The notes beneath the pieces were generated by a model, which saw nothing but the letters and a program-made list of their open reading frames with translations, was not told the origin of the DNA and searched no databases. 29,542 nt of DNA from UBA1535 sp002323775 (lineage in GTDB: Bacteria > Bacillota > Clostridia > Tissierellales > Sedimentibacteraceae), in NCBI GenBank assembly GCA_031993545.1, contig DAMAHZ010000037.1:1-29542 (forward strand). Direction: 5' to 3'. Made by a program: the position numbers and the translations under genes. Positions 1 through 7,319 of this stretch are shown one piece after another; within the stretch, counting starts at the first letter, position 1, and every line of letters begins with the position of its first letter.

Positions 1-1
1 A

Positions 2-682
2 TCTGAAAAAGATCGTATTGGAAAAAGCTTGTACAGTGTTAAAATTGCTTTGGAATTATCTAAAGCAAATAAAAAAGTTGTTGTAGTTGAATTTTCTGAA
101 AGAAATAAGAGCATATCCGAATATTTAGAATTAGAAGAACAAATTATCTATGATTTAAAGGATGCTTTAGATGGAGTTTGCAGCATAGACCAGGCAATTA
201 TAAACATCGCTGAAAAGGTAGATCTTTTACCGACTCCAAGACTTAAAGAGAAACTAAGTGATATAGAACTTAGCTATTTTGATAAATTGATATCAGAGCT
301 TGAAAGATATTATGACTATATTATTTTAGAGGTATCTAAGCTTAGCAAGGCATATTATATTAATTTAAGAAATATTAACTCTGCAATAATTTTAAATGAT
401 AATGAGTTTTCATCCTTAGCTCAGATTAATGATGATTTCATTTTGACATCTGAAAATTCTGTTAAAAATAAATTTATAATAGTAAATAAATATAATACCA
501 GCAGAGCTAAAAAGAATGAAGCCTTAAATATCAAAGACTATACTAAAATTTTTCCAAAGCCAATAACTTCATTTGTAAAATATGATGATAGATATGACGG
601 TTTAAAAAGTGATTATTTTTTAAACCAAAGCTACGATGAGTTATGTAAAACCATAGAGGATATAGCACAAAAAGTTCGTTAA
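2..682 (+). CDS. Divergent MinD/ParA-like P-loop ATPase (5' end outside window)
   Basis: The reading frame is open from base 2, so the TTG at 29 is most likely an internal codon and the N-terminus lies upstream. The frame reads EKDRIGKSLYSVKIALELSKANKKVVVVEF (in pieces: EKDRIGKS, then KKVVVVEF), which aligns with the deviant Walker A and following strand of MinD (KGGVGKT, KKVVLVD). The stretch IIYDLKDALDGVCSIDQAI resembles the MinD segment after Walker A', and YDYIILEV matches the switch II strand. Several residues usual in active MinD are altered: GG of Walker A is DR, and the Asp of both the Walker A' and switch II strands is Glu. No amphipathic membrane-targeting helix is evident at the C-terminus (ends EDIAQKVR). 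It may be a degenerate MinD paralogue or another SIMIBI-class regulator. The next genes (LytM-fold protein, SpoIVFB-like protease) often neighbour min/rod genes in clostridia, which fits. Family call is fair; function is unknown. Confidence 0.6.
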   Translation, partial: SEKDRIGKSLYSVKIALELSKANKKVVVVEFSERNKSISEYLELEEQIIYDLKDALDGVCSIDQAIINIAEKVDLLPTPRLKEKLSDIELSYFDKLISELERYYDYIILEVSKLSKAYYINLRNINSAIILNDNEFSSLAQINDDFILTSENSVKNKFIIVNKYNTSRAKKNEALNIKDYTKIFPKPITSFVKYDDRYDGLKSDYFLNQSYDELCKTIEDIAQKVR

Positions 683-764
683 AAATTCTTTGAAACAGCC
701 CCATTATTTTGTTGTAATAAAGCCATAAACATTTTAATACAATATAAAAAGGGGTGTGTCTATT

Positions 765-1394
765 TTGAATAAAATATTTAAGAAAAGAATAGGTATTAAA
801 AGAAAAGAAAATCTTAATAAGGCTTTATTAATACAAGTAATATTTAGCATAATCTTAGTTGTAGCAGTTATAGTTACTAAGCATTTTGGAAATAGTCAAA
901 CAGATTCATATTTGAATATGGTTAAAGAAAAGCTTGGCACAACTTTCAATATTAAGCAAACAGCTAGTGGCATTAGTTCGATTTTTTCTAATTTTTCTAA
1001 AAAGCTCGGCTTAGACTTTTTGAGTGCTTCTGATTATGCAGCTCCTGTAAGCGGTAAAATACTGAACGAATATGGTGAAAGTGCTACAGCAGAAGATTCA
1101 TACAATCATGGCATAGACATAGTATCTAATATGGAAGCTGTAAAATCTATATCCTATGGAGAGGTTGTTTCTGTAGGAAAAAATAGTAAATTATCAAATT
1201 ATATTGTAGTTGAAAGCGGCAGCAAGACAATAATATATGCAAGGTTTGAAGAAGTGTTTGTTTCTAAGGGCGATGAGATTAAATTAGGTGAAATAATAGG
1301 AAAACTTAATAATGAAAATAAACTTTTGCATCTTGAAATATGGGAAAATGGCAATTCAATAGACCCTTCAAGACTATTTAAGATTAGTGAATGA
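765..1394 (+). CDS. Membrane-anchored LytM (M23-fold) protein, SpoIVFA-like
   Basis: One hydrophobic helix near the N-terminus (LLIQVIFSIILVVAVIV) anchors an extracytoplasmic LytM/peptidase M23 fold of about 120 residues (from YAAPVSGKILNEYG to the IDPSRLF end). The zinc-site motifs are incomplete. The HxxxD position reads N-H-G-I-D, so the usual ligand His is Asn, and the HxH motif reads L-L-H-L-E, so its first His is Leu. A catalytic endopeptidase is therefore unlikely. A scaffold role like SpoIVFA or SpoIIQ in sporulation is more likely, and the next gene is a SpoIVFB-like protease, as in the Bacillus spoIVF operon. I prefer the TTG at 765 because AAGGGG at 749-754 is well spaced for it; the GTG at 756 nearly touches that ribosome site. 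Assignment to SpoIVFA rests on context and fold, not on clear sequence identity. Confidence 0.68.
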   Translation: MNKIFKKRIGIKRKENLNKALLIQVIFSIILVVAVIVTKHFGNSQTDSYLNMVKEKLGTTFNIKQTASGISSIFSNFSKKLGLDFLSASDYAAPVSGKILNEYGESATAEDSYNHGIDIVSNMEAVKSISYGEVVSVGKNSKLSNYIVVESGSKTIIYARFEEVFVSKGDEIKLGEIIGKLNNENKLLHLEIWENGNSIDPSRLFKISE

Positions 1395-1444
1395 TGCTAT
1401 TCTTTATTTGCAAAGCTTATTGAGATTAGTATATTAAATATAAA

Positions 1445-1972
1445 TTGAATCTAAAAAATCTATTGATTTTGTATATATCATTAATGCTTCATGAAATTGG
1501 ACATTTTATTGCCGCCTTTATAATTCATGCAAAAATAATTAAGTTTCGTATAAGCTTGTTTGGAATTAATATGCAAATAAATACTAATGACTTGTCCTTG
1601 AATAAAAAACTAGCTTTATTTTTTTCAGGACCATTTGTAAATTTATTGATTATGGTCTATTTTTATAATATAATTTACGATATTGCATACATCAATATTT
1701 TTTTGTCTCTTATAAATTTACTTCCCATAGTACCTTTAGATGGGGGTAATGTACTTAAATCAGTATTAGAACAGTATGTGAAAAAAAAATACGTCTATAA
1801 AATAACATTAATAGTCAATATCATATTTTTGATAATTGTAGCTTATTGCTTTTATTTAAGCTTTAGTGTCCTATATTTAGCTATATCATTTATGGCGTTA
1901 AAGGGTATTTTACATGAAAAGAATTTGATATTAGAAGAAAAATTGAAGAATACTTATAGAAAATTTATTTAA
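1445..1972 (+). CDS. spoIVFB: SpoIVFB-like intramembrane metalloprotease (M50, site-2 protease)
   Basis: The protein is mostly hydrophobic and carries HEIGH (H16, E17, H20) in the first membrane segment and PLDGG (D99) in a later one, the two zinc-binding motifs of M50 site-2 proteases. SpoIVFB cleaves pro-sigma-K in the mother cell during sporulation, under control of SpoIVFA. The partner-like gene lies just upstream, which supports the call. It is short at 175 residues. Compared with Bacillus SpoIVFB (about 288) it lacks roughly 25 residues, including one membrane helix, before HExxH, and it has no C-terminal CBS domain. The frame is closed upstream by TAG at 1427, so TTG at 1445 is the only common start codon. 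It has no clear ribosome site, so translation may be coupled or inefficient. A generic M50 protease with another substrate is the alternative. Confidence 0.75.
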   Translation: MNLKNLLILYISLMLHEIGHFIAAFIIHAKIIKFRISLFGINMQINTNDLSLNKKLALFFSGPFVNLLIMVYFYNIIYDIAYINIFLSLINLLPIVPLDGGNVLKSVLEQYVKKKYVYKITLIVNIIFLIIVAYCFYLSFSVLYLAISFMALKGILHEKNLILEEKLKNTYRKFI

Positions 1973-1992
1973 TAGATAAAAGGTTGAAAGAG

Positions 1993-2073
1993 ATGGAAAA
2001 TAAAGAAGGAATATGTACCGGGTCAATTCGCAAGTGTTTCATGGCTATTTATGCAATAGGTGCATGGACATGA
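1993..2073 (+). CDS. Possible 26-codon ORF coupled to queG
   Basis: An ATG at 1993 with AAAAGG at 1978-1983 opens a 26-codon frame that begins MENKEGICTGSIRKC, ends AIYAIGAWT, and stops at TGA 2071-2073, overlapping the queG ATG at 2070 in an ATGA arrangement. The overlap and plausible ribosome site suggest translational coupling. I recognise no family. The frame could be a leader peptide or chance. Confidence 0.3.
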   Translation: MENKEGICTGSIRKCFMAIYAIGAWT

Positions 2074-3188
2074 AAATGAAAAACAAAATTAAAGAAATTG
2101 CAAAAGATTTAGGGATTGATAGAATTGCTTTTACAAATACAACAAAATACGATGACTTGCTGGAAGTATTAAATTATAGAATAAAAAATAATTATAATAG
2201 CGAGTTTGAGGAGAAGGATTTAGCAAAACGATTAGATGCTTCATTTTTAATGCCAAACTGCAAAACTATAATTACAGTTATGATTCCGTATGGGAAGGGT
2301 TATAAAATACCAATAAAAAATAGTATGGGTAATCTTAGTGTGTCTTCTTTTGGCAGGGATTACCACAAGGCTTTACATGAAAAGCTTGAAGAATTAACTT
2401 CAGCATTAAAGAAAGATTTTGAATTTAATTATAAAATATGTGTTGATAACACTCCTTTAAATGATAGAGCAATTTGCCTTAAATCAGGACTTGGCTACAT
2501 AGGAAAAAATTGTATGCTTATAGATGATGAATTTGGTTCTTTTGTTTTTTTAGGCTCTATTTTGACTGATTTAGAGATTTTAGATGATTTTGATTCAAAT
2601 ACTAATGCTGTTGAAGCGAATATTAATTCATCTAAATGTGGAAATTGCAACATCTGTATAAATAAATGCCCAAATAATGCAATAATGGATAACAATATAA
2701 TAAATACTAAAAAATGTGTTTCTTATTTAACTCAAACTAAAGAATATATACCGATTGAATATAGAAAAGCTATGGGAAATCAGATATATGGATGTGATAT
2801 GTGTCAACTTAGCTGTCCAAAAAATTATAAAATTTTAAACCAAGTTTCTGAAGAAAATTATGATAGTCTTTTAGTAAATTTAGACGAGCTTTTCAAAATT
2901 TCAAATAAAGAATTCAGCCTAAAATATGGGAGCGTTGCAGGAAGTTGGAGAGGAAAAAATGTTTGGAAAAGAAATGCTATTATTGCCTGTGCGAATATGG
3001 AGCTTAATAATTTCTATGATTTGATAAAAGGAGAGCTATATGGAAATTCTGAAATGTTTAAAACTTATGCTTCTTGGGCTTTACTAAAATTAAATGTACA
3101 AAAAAGTAAAGATTTGATATATAATAGAATTAAATATGAAAGTGAATCTATAGCGAATGAATACGTAAAGCTTTTGCAAAATTACTAA
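2070..3188 (+). CDS. queG: Epoxyqueuosine reductase QueG
   Basis: QueG reduces epoxyqueuosine to queuosine in the wobble base of tRNAs with GUN anticodons, using cobalamin and two [4Fe-4S] clusters. The N-terminal half carries the family segment around VDNTPLNDRAICLKSGLGYIGKN, shown here only in part: VDNTPLNDRA and GLGYIGKN, including the conserved Asp. The ferredoxin-like centre has CGNCNICINKCP and then GCDMCQLSCPKN, together supplying eight cluster cysteines. A helical HEAT-like tail follows (WKRNAIIACANM onward). The start at 2070 has AGGTG at 2057-2061; it gives 372 residues, close to the usual length. A longer in-frame start at 2013 would add 19 residues with no family resemblance. Encoding a cobalamin enzyme implies the cell makes or imports B12. 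Confidence 0.93.
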   Translation: MKMKNKIKEIAKDLGIDRIAFTNTTKYDDLLEVLNYRIKNNYNSEFEEKDLAKRLDASFLMPNCKTIITVMIPYGKGYKIPIKNSMGNLSVSSFGRDYHKALHEKLEELTSALKKDFEFNYKICVDNTPLNDRAICLKSGLGYIGKNCMLIDDEFGSFVFLGSILTDLEILDDFDSNTNAVEANINSSKCGNCNICINKCPNNAIMDNNIINTKKCVSYLTQTKEYIPIEYRKAMGNQIYGCDMCQLSCPKNYKILNQVSEENYDSLLVNLDELFKISNKEFSLKYGSVAGSWRGKNVWKRNAIIACANMELNNFYDLIKGELYGNSEMFKTYASWALLKLNVQKSKDLIYNRIKYESESIANEYVKLLQNY

Positions 3189-3271
3189 GATATTAAGGTT
3201 TAAGTTTCGAAGTATAGATGAAAACAGGTGAGTCCTATAGACACTCCTAAAAAGACATGAGGGTTAAAACT

Positions 3272-3904
3272 ATGAATAAAGCACAAAAAATATATTTTAA
3301 ATTAAAGGAAGAATATCCTGATGCAAAGTGTGCGCTTGATTATCAAACACCTTTTCAGTTGTTAGTTTCAACTATTTTAAGTGCTCAGGCAACAGATAAA
3401 AGCGTTAATGCAGTCACAGAAGAATTGTATATAGACTATCCTGACTTAGAAGCATTTTCAAAATTAAGTATAAAAGAAATAGAAGAAAAGATTAAAAAAA
3501 TTGGATTGTATAAAAATAAAGCAAAAAGTATATTTAATTTATGCAGAGAGTTAAAAGACTTGTATGATGGACAAGTTCCTAAAACAATGGATGAGCTTAT
3601 AGTATTATCAGGAGTTGGAAGAAAAACTGCAAGTGTTGTATTGGCAGAAGCCTTTAAAATTCCTGCATTTCCAGTAGATACTCATGTTTTTAGAGTAAGT
3701 CATAGATTAGGACTGGCAAAATCGTCAACAGCAGACAAGGTATCCGATGAGCTGATGAAAAAGCTTCCTAAAAAATATTGGATAGATTCTCATCATCTAT
3801 TTATAACACATGGCAGAAGAATATGCTCATCACGAAGTCCAAAATGTGATGAATGTGTCTTAAATGATTTATGTGAATATAATATTAAACAAGGAAAGGA
3901 ATAA
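3272..3904 (+). CDS. nth: Endonuclease III (DNA glycosylase/AP lyase)
   Basis: Nth removes oxidised pyrimidines from DNA and cuts the abasic site. The helix-hairpin-helix is LSGVGRKTASVV, with the catalytic Lys in GRK, followed by the catalytic Asp in FPVDTHVFRV. The C-terminus has the [4Fe-4S] ligand pattern C-x6-C-x2-C-x5-C (CSSRSPKC, DEC, VLNDLC). From ATG 3272, with GAGGG at 3259-3263 as ribosome site, it is 210 residues, essentially the length of E. coli Nth. An in-frame ATG at 3257 would overlap that ribosome site and is not preferred. The gene is followed after 7 bases by ogt, forming a small DNA-repair pair. Confidence 0.95.
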   Translation: MNKAQKIYFKLKEEYPDAKCALDYQTPFQLLVSTILSAQATDKSVNAVTEELYIDYPDLEAFSKLSIKEIEEKIKKIGLYKNKAKSIFNLCRELKDLYDGQVPKTMDELIVLSGVGRKTASVVLAEAFKIPAFPVDTHVFRVSHRLGLAKSSTADKVSDELMKKLPKKYWIDSHHLFITHGRRICSSRSPKCDECVLNDLCEYNIKQGKE

Positions 3905-3911
3905 AATTATT

Positions 3912-4448
3912 ATGTCAACTGTATATTATGAAAATATAAATGTTAATAATTTCAAACTACTTCTTGCATATACAAAGGATAATGTTTTAAGGTTACATTT
4001 TAATACAGAGCCTTCATCTGAATGGTATTTTTTAAATTCATTGCATCATGATTTTAGAGATATAAAAAAGAGCGAACTAAGGAACAATTTTGCATTAACA
4101 ATCGAAGAATATTTGAATGGAAAATCAAAGGACTTAAATTTACCTGTACAGCTTACAGGAACAGAGTTTAACAAGCGAGTTTGGACAGAAATGATGAAAA
4201 TTCCATATGGTGAGTTAAGAAGTTATAGAGATGTTGCAAAGGCTGTTGGAAGTGAAAAGGCTTCAAGGGCAGTAGGCAATGCAAATAATAAAAATAATAT
4301 AGTTTTGATAGTACCTTGCCATAGAGTAATAGGAAGTAACAACAATTTAGTTGGATTTGCTCCGGGGCTTGAGTACAAAGTTGAGCTACTGGAAATGGAA
4401 GGACATAAAATAATAAAAAAACAAAGTTCATTTTTTGTGGATAGATAA
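3912..4448 (+). CDS. ogt: Methylated-DNA--[protein]-cysteine S-methyltransferase
   Basis: This suicide enzyme transfers the alkyl group from O6-alkylguanine to its own cysteine. The active-site motif is VPCHRVIG. The helix-turn-helix that flips the base is in the segment VWTEMMKIPYGELRSYRDVA and the following SRAVGNANNKN. The N-terminal domain is short and divergent, as is usual for Ogt. The start at 3912 lies after the nth stop and uses AAGGA at 3896-3900. Upstream in-frame starts would run into nth coding sequence. At 178 residues it is normal for Ogt/MGMT. It is probably cotranscribed with nth. It lacks an Ada activator domain, so no adaptive-response control is visible. Confidence 0.93.
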   Translation: MSTVYYENINVNNFKLLLAYTKDNVLRLHFNTEPSSEWYFLNSLHHDFRDIKKSELRNNFALTIEEYLNGKSKDLNLPVQLTGTEFNKRVWTEMMKIPYGELRSYRDVAKAVGSEKASRAVGNANNKNNIVLIVPCHRVIGSNNNLVGFAPGLEYKVELLEMEGHKIIKKQSSFFVDR

Positions 4449-4467
4449 GTAGAAAGGGATAGTTATT

Positions 4468-4523
4468 ATTCATAGTTATTTTTATTTGAATTGTTTTTTA
4501 TAAATTCTAAATGAGCTATGAAT
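4468..4523. repeat. Inverted repeat in ogt-trmL gap
   Basis: ATTCATAG (4468-4475) is complementary to CTATGAAT (4516-4523), with a 40-base AT-rich loop between. No T-run follows the second arm. It could be a weak mRNA structure or operator. It has no known counterpart and may be chance in AT-rich sequence. Confidence 0.25.
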
Positions 4524-4540
4524 GTTAATAGGAAAATGTA

Positions 4541-5011
4541 ATGTCAATAAATATAGTATTGTTTGAGCCAGAGATTCCTCAAAACACTGGAAATATAGCA
4601 AGAACCTGTGCAGCAACAGGCTCAAGGCTTCACTTAATTAAGCCTCTTGGTTTTTCAATAAGCGATAAGCAGCTTAAAAGAGCAGGGCTTGATTACTGGA
4701 ATTTAGTGGATATAAGCTATTACGAAGATTTAGATGAGTTTTTAAACATTAATGGTAAAAAAGAGATTTTTCTATCAACTACAAAAGCAAGCAAATTTTA
4801 TTCAGAGGTAAAATATACAGACGATTGCTTTATAGTATTTGGAAAAGAAACAAAAGGACTTCCAGAAGGCTTACATAATCTATATCATGAAAACAGAATA
4901 AAAATTCCAATGATAGCAAATGAACACGCAAGGTCATTGAATTTGTCAAATTCAGTAAATATAGTATTGTATGAGGCATTAAGACAAAATAAGTTTTTTG
5001 ATTTGATTTAA
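4541..5011 (+). CDS. trmL: tRNA (cytidine/uridine-34-2'-O)-methyltransferase TrmL (SPOUT)
   Basis: TrmL (YibK) methylates the 2'-O of the wobble nucleotide in certain leucine tRNAs using S-adenosylmethionine. The start INIVLFEPEIPQNTGNIART is the family signature motif 1. The trefoil-knot SAM site is seen in FIVFGKETKGLP and IPMIANEHARSLNLSNSV, the latter close to the family consensus. At 156 residues it is the minimal SPOUT form without an extra RNA-binding domain. AGGA at 4530-4533 serves the ATG. It is the second tRNA wobble-modification gene here, after queG. No terminator is evident after it. Confidence 0.95.
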   Translation: MSINIVLFEPEIPQNTGNIARTCAATGSRLHLIKPLGFSISDKQLKRAGLDYWNLVDISYYEDLDEFLNINGKKEIFLSTTKASKFYSEVKYTDDCFIVFGKETKGLPEGLHNLYHENRIKIPMIANEHARSLNLSNSVNIVLYEALRQNKFFDLI

Positions 5012-5179
5012 TAAAATATGCTTATTTCATATGATATTATGATATAGATAAAGGACGATGATTGTAAACGCTACATAATAGAAGCCAGTATATTTATTCT
5101 TGTATTATTTTAATAAACTAAAATATATAAAACATTTATTTATTTAATGTTAAAACTATAAAAATAATTATAAAAAGAC
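5012..5179. other. Gene-free AT-rich spacer
   Basis: Between the trmL stop and the promoter of the glycine reductase operon I see only AT-rich sequence with no convincing ORF, terminator or repeat. Confidence 0.5.
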
Positions 5180-5208
5180 TTGCAAAGTATGACAAAATTT
5201 TATATAAT
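5180..5208 (+). promoter_or_regulatory. Sigma-A promoter of the grd operon
   Basis: A -35 TTGCAA (5180-5185) is followed after exactly 17 bases by a consensus -10 TATAAT (5203-5208). Transcription would start near 5215, about 30 bases before the first stem of the glycine riboswitch, so the whole riboswitch would lie in the leader RNA. Confidence 0.82.
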
Positions 5209-5242
5209 AGACACACAATTAAATAGAAAAGTTTTGGATGAA

Positions 5243-5483
5243 GCTTGCGGGAGAGACCAGTATGTGGAAAAGTTTGGGAATGTGAATTTTTTCACTATCG
5301 TATAAAATCTTTAGTAATAAAGACTTTTGCATGGGCGCCGAAGGATTAAGTCGTGTCAATTGCCATTGACATGGAGATGATCTCAGGCAAAAGGACCGTA
5401 GGCGGACAATACTCTGGAAAGCGTAGCACCGAAGGAGCAATTTTTGAAAAATCAAAAAGAAACTCTCAGGTTAATAACAGAGC
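5243..5483 (+). promoter_or_regulatory. Tandem glycine riboswitch
   Basis: Two glycine aptamers lie in tandem. Aptamer I has the conserved GGGAGAGACC (5249-5258), GCGCCGAAGG (5335-5344) and TCTCAGGCAAAAGGAC (5381-5396), closed by P1 arms 5243-5250 and 5396-5403. Aptamer II has ACTCTGG (5411-5417), CACCGAAGGAGC (5428-5439) and CTCTCAGG (5463-5470), closed by CTCTG (5412-5416) with CAGAG (5478-5482). Aptamer I carries an enlarged arm of about 76 bases (5259-5334) with two extra hairpins (5282-5295 and 5308-5323) where few bases are usual. The right-hand P1 strand of aptamer II is also the left foot of the terminator. Glycine binding should therefore prevent termination and switch the operon on, which suits a glycine-catabolising enzyme. 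Confidence 0.95.
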
Positions 5484-5517
5484 AAAAAGGCATAAAGCTT
5501 TTTTGTTCTGTTTTTTT
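5477..5517 (+). terminator. Riboswitch-controlled intrinsic terminator
   Basis: A 14-bp stem pairs 5477-5490 with 5498-5511, including two G-U pairs, around a CATAAAG loop. Seven T residues (5511-5517) follow. Bases 5478-5482 are shared with P1 of aptamer II, so terminator and ligand-bound aptamer exclude each other. Confidence 0.92.
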
Positions 5518-5570
5518 ATAGCTAACTTACAAAAAAATAAAAAATATTTACTAAATAAATCGGAGTAAAG

Positions 5571-5945
5571 ATGAGTTTTATAATAATAACAAATAATGAT
5601 ATGGTTTATAATAAATACAAAGATCAATATAATATTGAGCTTTATGATTGCAGTATAAAAGACGTAATGTTAAAGGTTAGAGATAGAATACATGAAGGCT
5701 TTAAAATGCTGACACATCCTTTATCTAGCAGTATAAAACCAAATGAGTCACTGTATAAATCTATAATGATATCAGATGAAAAATCAATTCTTGATTATGA
5801 TTCTTTGCTGATTATAGAAAATGGCATAATGACATGTGATAAATTCAACAAAATTAAGTATAATATTGTTTATACAGACAAAATTATAGAAGATTTTAAA
5901 CTAATTGATTTAACCGTGCTTGAAAGCGCGTTAAATAGGGTATAA
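5571..5945 (+). CDS. grdX: GrdX family protein
   Basis: This is a 124-residue soluble protein of the GrdX family, which occurs almost only as the first gene of glycine, sarcosine or betaine reductase operons. The opening IIITNNDMVYNKY and the central LTHPLSSSIKPNESLYKSI are typical of the family. Its biochemical role is not established; accessory or assembly functions have been supposed from its position. GGAG at 5562-5565 precedes the ATG. It lies between the riboswitch terminator and grdE, so it is the first gene under glycine control. No metal-binding, redox-cysteine or membrane motif is visible. Confidence 0.88.
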   Translation: MSFIIITNNDMVYNKYKDQYNIELYDCSIKDVMLKVRDRIHEGFKMLTHPLSSSIKPNESLYKSIMISDEKSILDYDSLLIIENGIMTCDKFNKIKYNIVYTDKIIEDFKLIDLTVLESALNRV

Positions 5946-5950
5946 TTATT

Positions 5951-5984
5951 ATACTCTTATAATATAGAGTGTCGCAAATGACAC
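5951..5984 (+). other. Overlapping alternative hairpins in grdX-grdE gap
   Basis: ATACTCT (5951-5957) can pair with AGAGTGT (5966-5972), and GTGTC (5969-5973) can pair with GACAC (5980-5984). The two stems share GTGT and so exclude each other. Neither has a T-run. They may affect mRNA processing or grdE translation, or be incidental. Confidence 0.3.
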
Positions 5985-6021
5985 ACAAATGTACAAAACA
6001 AAAAATACGGAGGTGACTTTT

Positions 6022-7302
6022 TTGAAGTTAGAGTTAGGATTAATTCACATTAAAGATATGCAGTTTGCAAATGAAAGCAAATTAGAAAACGGCATTATCT
6101 ATGTGAATAAGGAAGAATTAAGAAACATAATTTTAGAAGACAAACACATAAAATCAGTCGACTTTGAAATTGCCAAACCTGGTGAGAGCATTCGTATAAC
6201 ACCTGTTAAGGATGTAATCGAGCCAAGAGTTAAGGTGCAAGGACAGGGAGGATTATTCCCAGGAATGATGTCAAAGGTTGATACAGTTGGATCAGGAAGA
6301 ACTCACGTACTTCAAGGATCAGCAGTTGTTACAACAGGTAAAATAGTAGGTTTCCAAGAAGGTATCATTGATATGTGCGGTATTGGAGCTGAATATACAC
6401 CATTCTCAAAATTGAATAACTTAGTAATGATTTGTGAGCCTGTTGATAGTTTAAAACAACATGACCACGAAAAAGCAGTAAGATTTGCTGGTTACAAAGC
6501 TGCTATGTATTTAGGAGAATTATCAAAAAATACAACTCCTGATGAAATCGAGACTTATGAGACTCCAAACATGATGGAAGGAATCAAATTATATCCTGAG
6601 CTTCCAAGAGTAGCATATGTTCAAATGCTTCAATCACAAGGCTTGTTACACGATACTTATGTGTATGGTGTTGACGCAAAACAAACATTGCCTTCATTGA
6701 TGTATCCAACAGAAATGATGGACGGAGCTATTGTTAGTGGAAACTGTGTATCTGCTTGTGATAAAAACACAACATACCATCATTTAAACAATCCAGTTAT
6801 AAAAGATATGTATGCAGAACACGGAAAAACATTGAATTTTGTTGGTGTTATCATAACAAACGAGAATGTTTACTTAGCAGACAAAGAAAGATCTTCAAAC
6901 TTCACAGCTAAAATTTCTGAAATGTTTGGCTTAGATGGAGCTATAGTTTCACAAGAAGGTTTTGGAAACCCTGATACAGACCTTATTATGAACTGTAAAA
7001 AAATCGAAGAAAAAGGCATTAAAACTGTTATAATCACAGATGAGTATGCAGGACAAGATGGTAAATCACAATCATTAGCAGACGCTCACGTAAGTGCTAA
7101 CGCAGTAGTAACAGGCGGAAATGCTAATCAAGTTATCACATTGCCTCCAATGGACAAGGTTATAGGACATATAGACTATGTAAATATAATCGCCGGTGGA
7201 AATGAAAACTCATTGCATAAAGACGGTTCAATTGTAGCAGAACTTCAAGTTATAACTGGTGCTACAAACGAATTAGGCTTTAACAGATTAAGTGCTAGAT
7301 AG
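6022..7302 (+). CDS. grdE: Glycine reductase component B proprotein (alpha and beta subunits)
   Basis: GrdE is the substrate-specific part of component B. The proprotein splits itself at a cysteine, and the new N-terminus becomes a pyruvoyl group that forms a Schiff base with glycine. The cleavage motif SGNCVSACDKNTTYHH is present, and with the start at 6022 the reactive cysteine is residue 242, the position I recall as reported for C. sticklandii GrdE. Cleavage would give fragments of 241 and 185 residues. The start is TTG 6022, preceded by a near-perfect ribosome site GGAGGTGA (6009-6016); the in-frame ATG at 5989 lies upstream of that site and is rejected. GrdE works with the selenoprotein GrdB, whose gene starts 17 bases later. 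Confidence 0.95.
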   Translation: MKLELGLIHIKDMQFANESKLENGIIYVNKEELRNIILEDKHIKSVDFEIAKPGESIRITPVKDVIEPRVKVQGQGGLFPGMMSKVDTVGSGRTHVLQGSAVVTTGKIVGFQEGIIDMCGIGAEYTPFSKLNNLVMICEPVDSLKQHDHEKAVRFAGYKAAMYLGELSKNTTPDEIETYETPNMMEGIKLYPELPRVAYVQMLQSQGLLHDTYVYGVDAKQTLPSLMYPTEMMDGAIVSGNCVSACDKNTTYHHLNNPVIKDMYAEHGKTLNFVGVIITNENVYLADKERSSNFTAKISEMFGLDGAIVSQEGFGNPDTDLIMNCKKIEEKGIKTVIITDEYAGQDGKSQSLADAHVSANAVVTGGNANQVITLPPMDKVIGHIDYVNIIAGGNENSLHKDGSIVAELQVITGATNELGFNRLSAR

Positions 7303-7319
7303 GAAGGAGGAAGATTAAG

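Noticed and set aside
5353..5568. 71-codon ORF on the + strand ahead of grdX
   Set aside because: It lies within the glycine riboswitch and terminator, and its protein matches nothing.
5989..6021. Upstream ATG start for grdE
   Set aside because: It lies ahead of the strong GGAGGTGA site that fits TTG 6022, and only the TTG start puts the pyruvoyl cysteine at residue 242.
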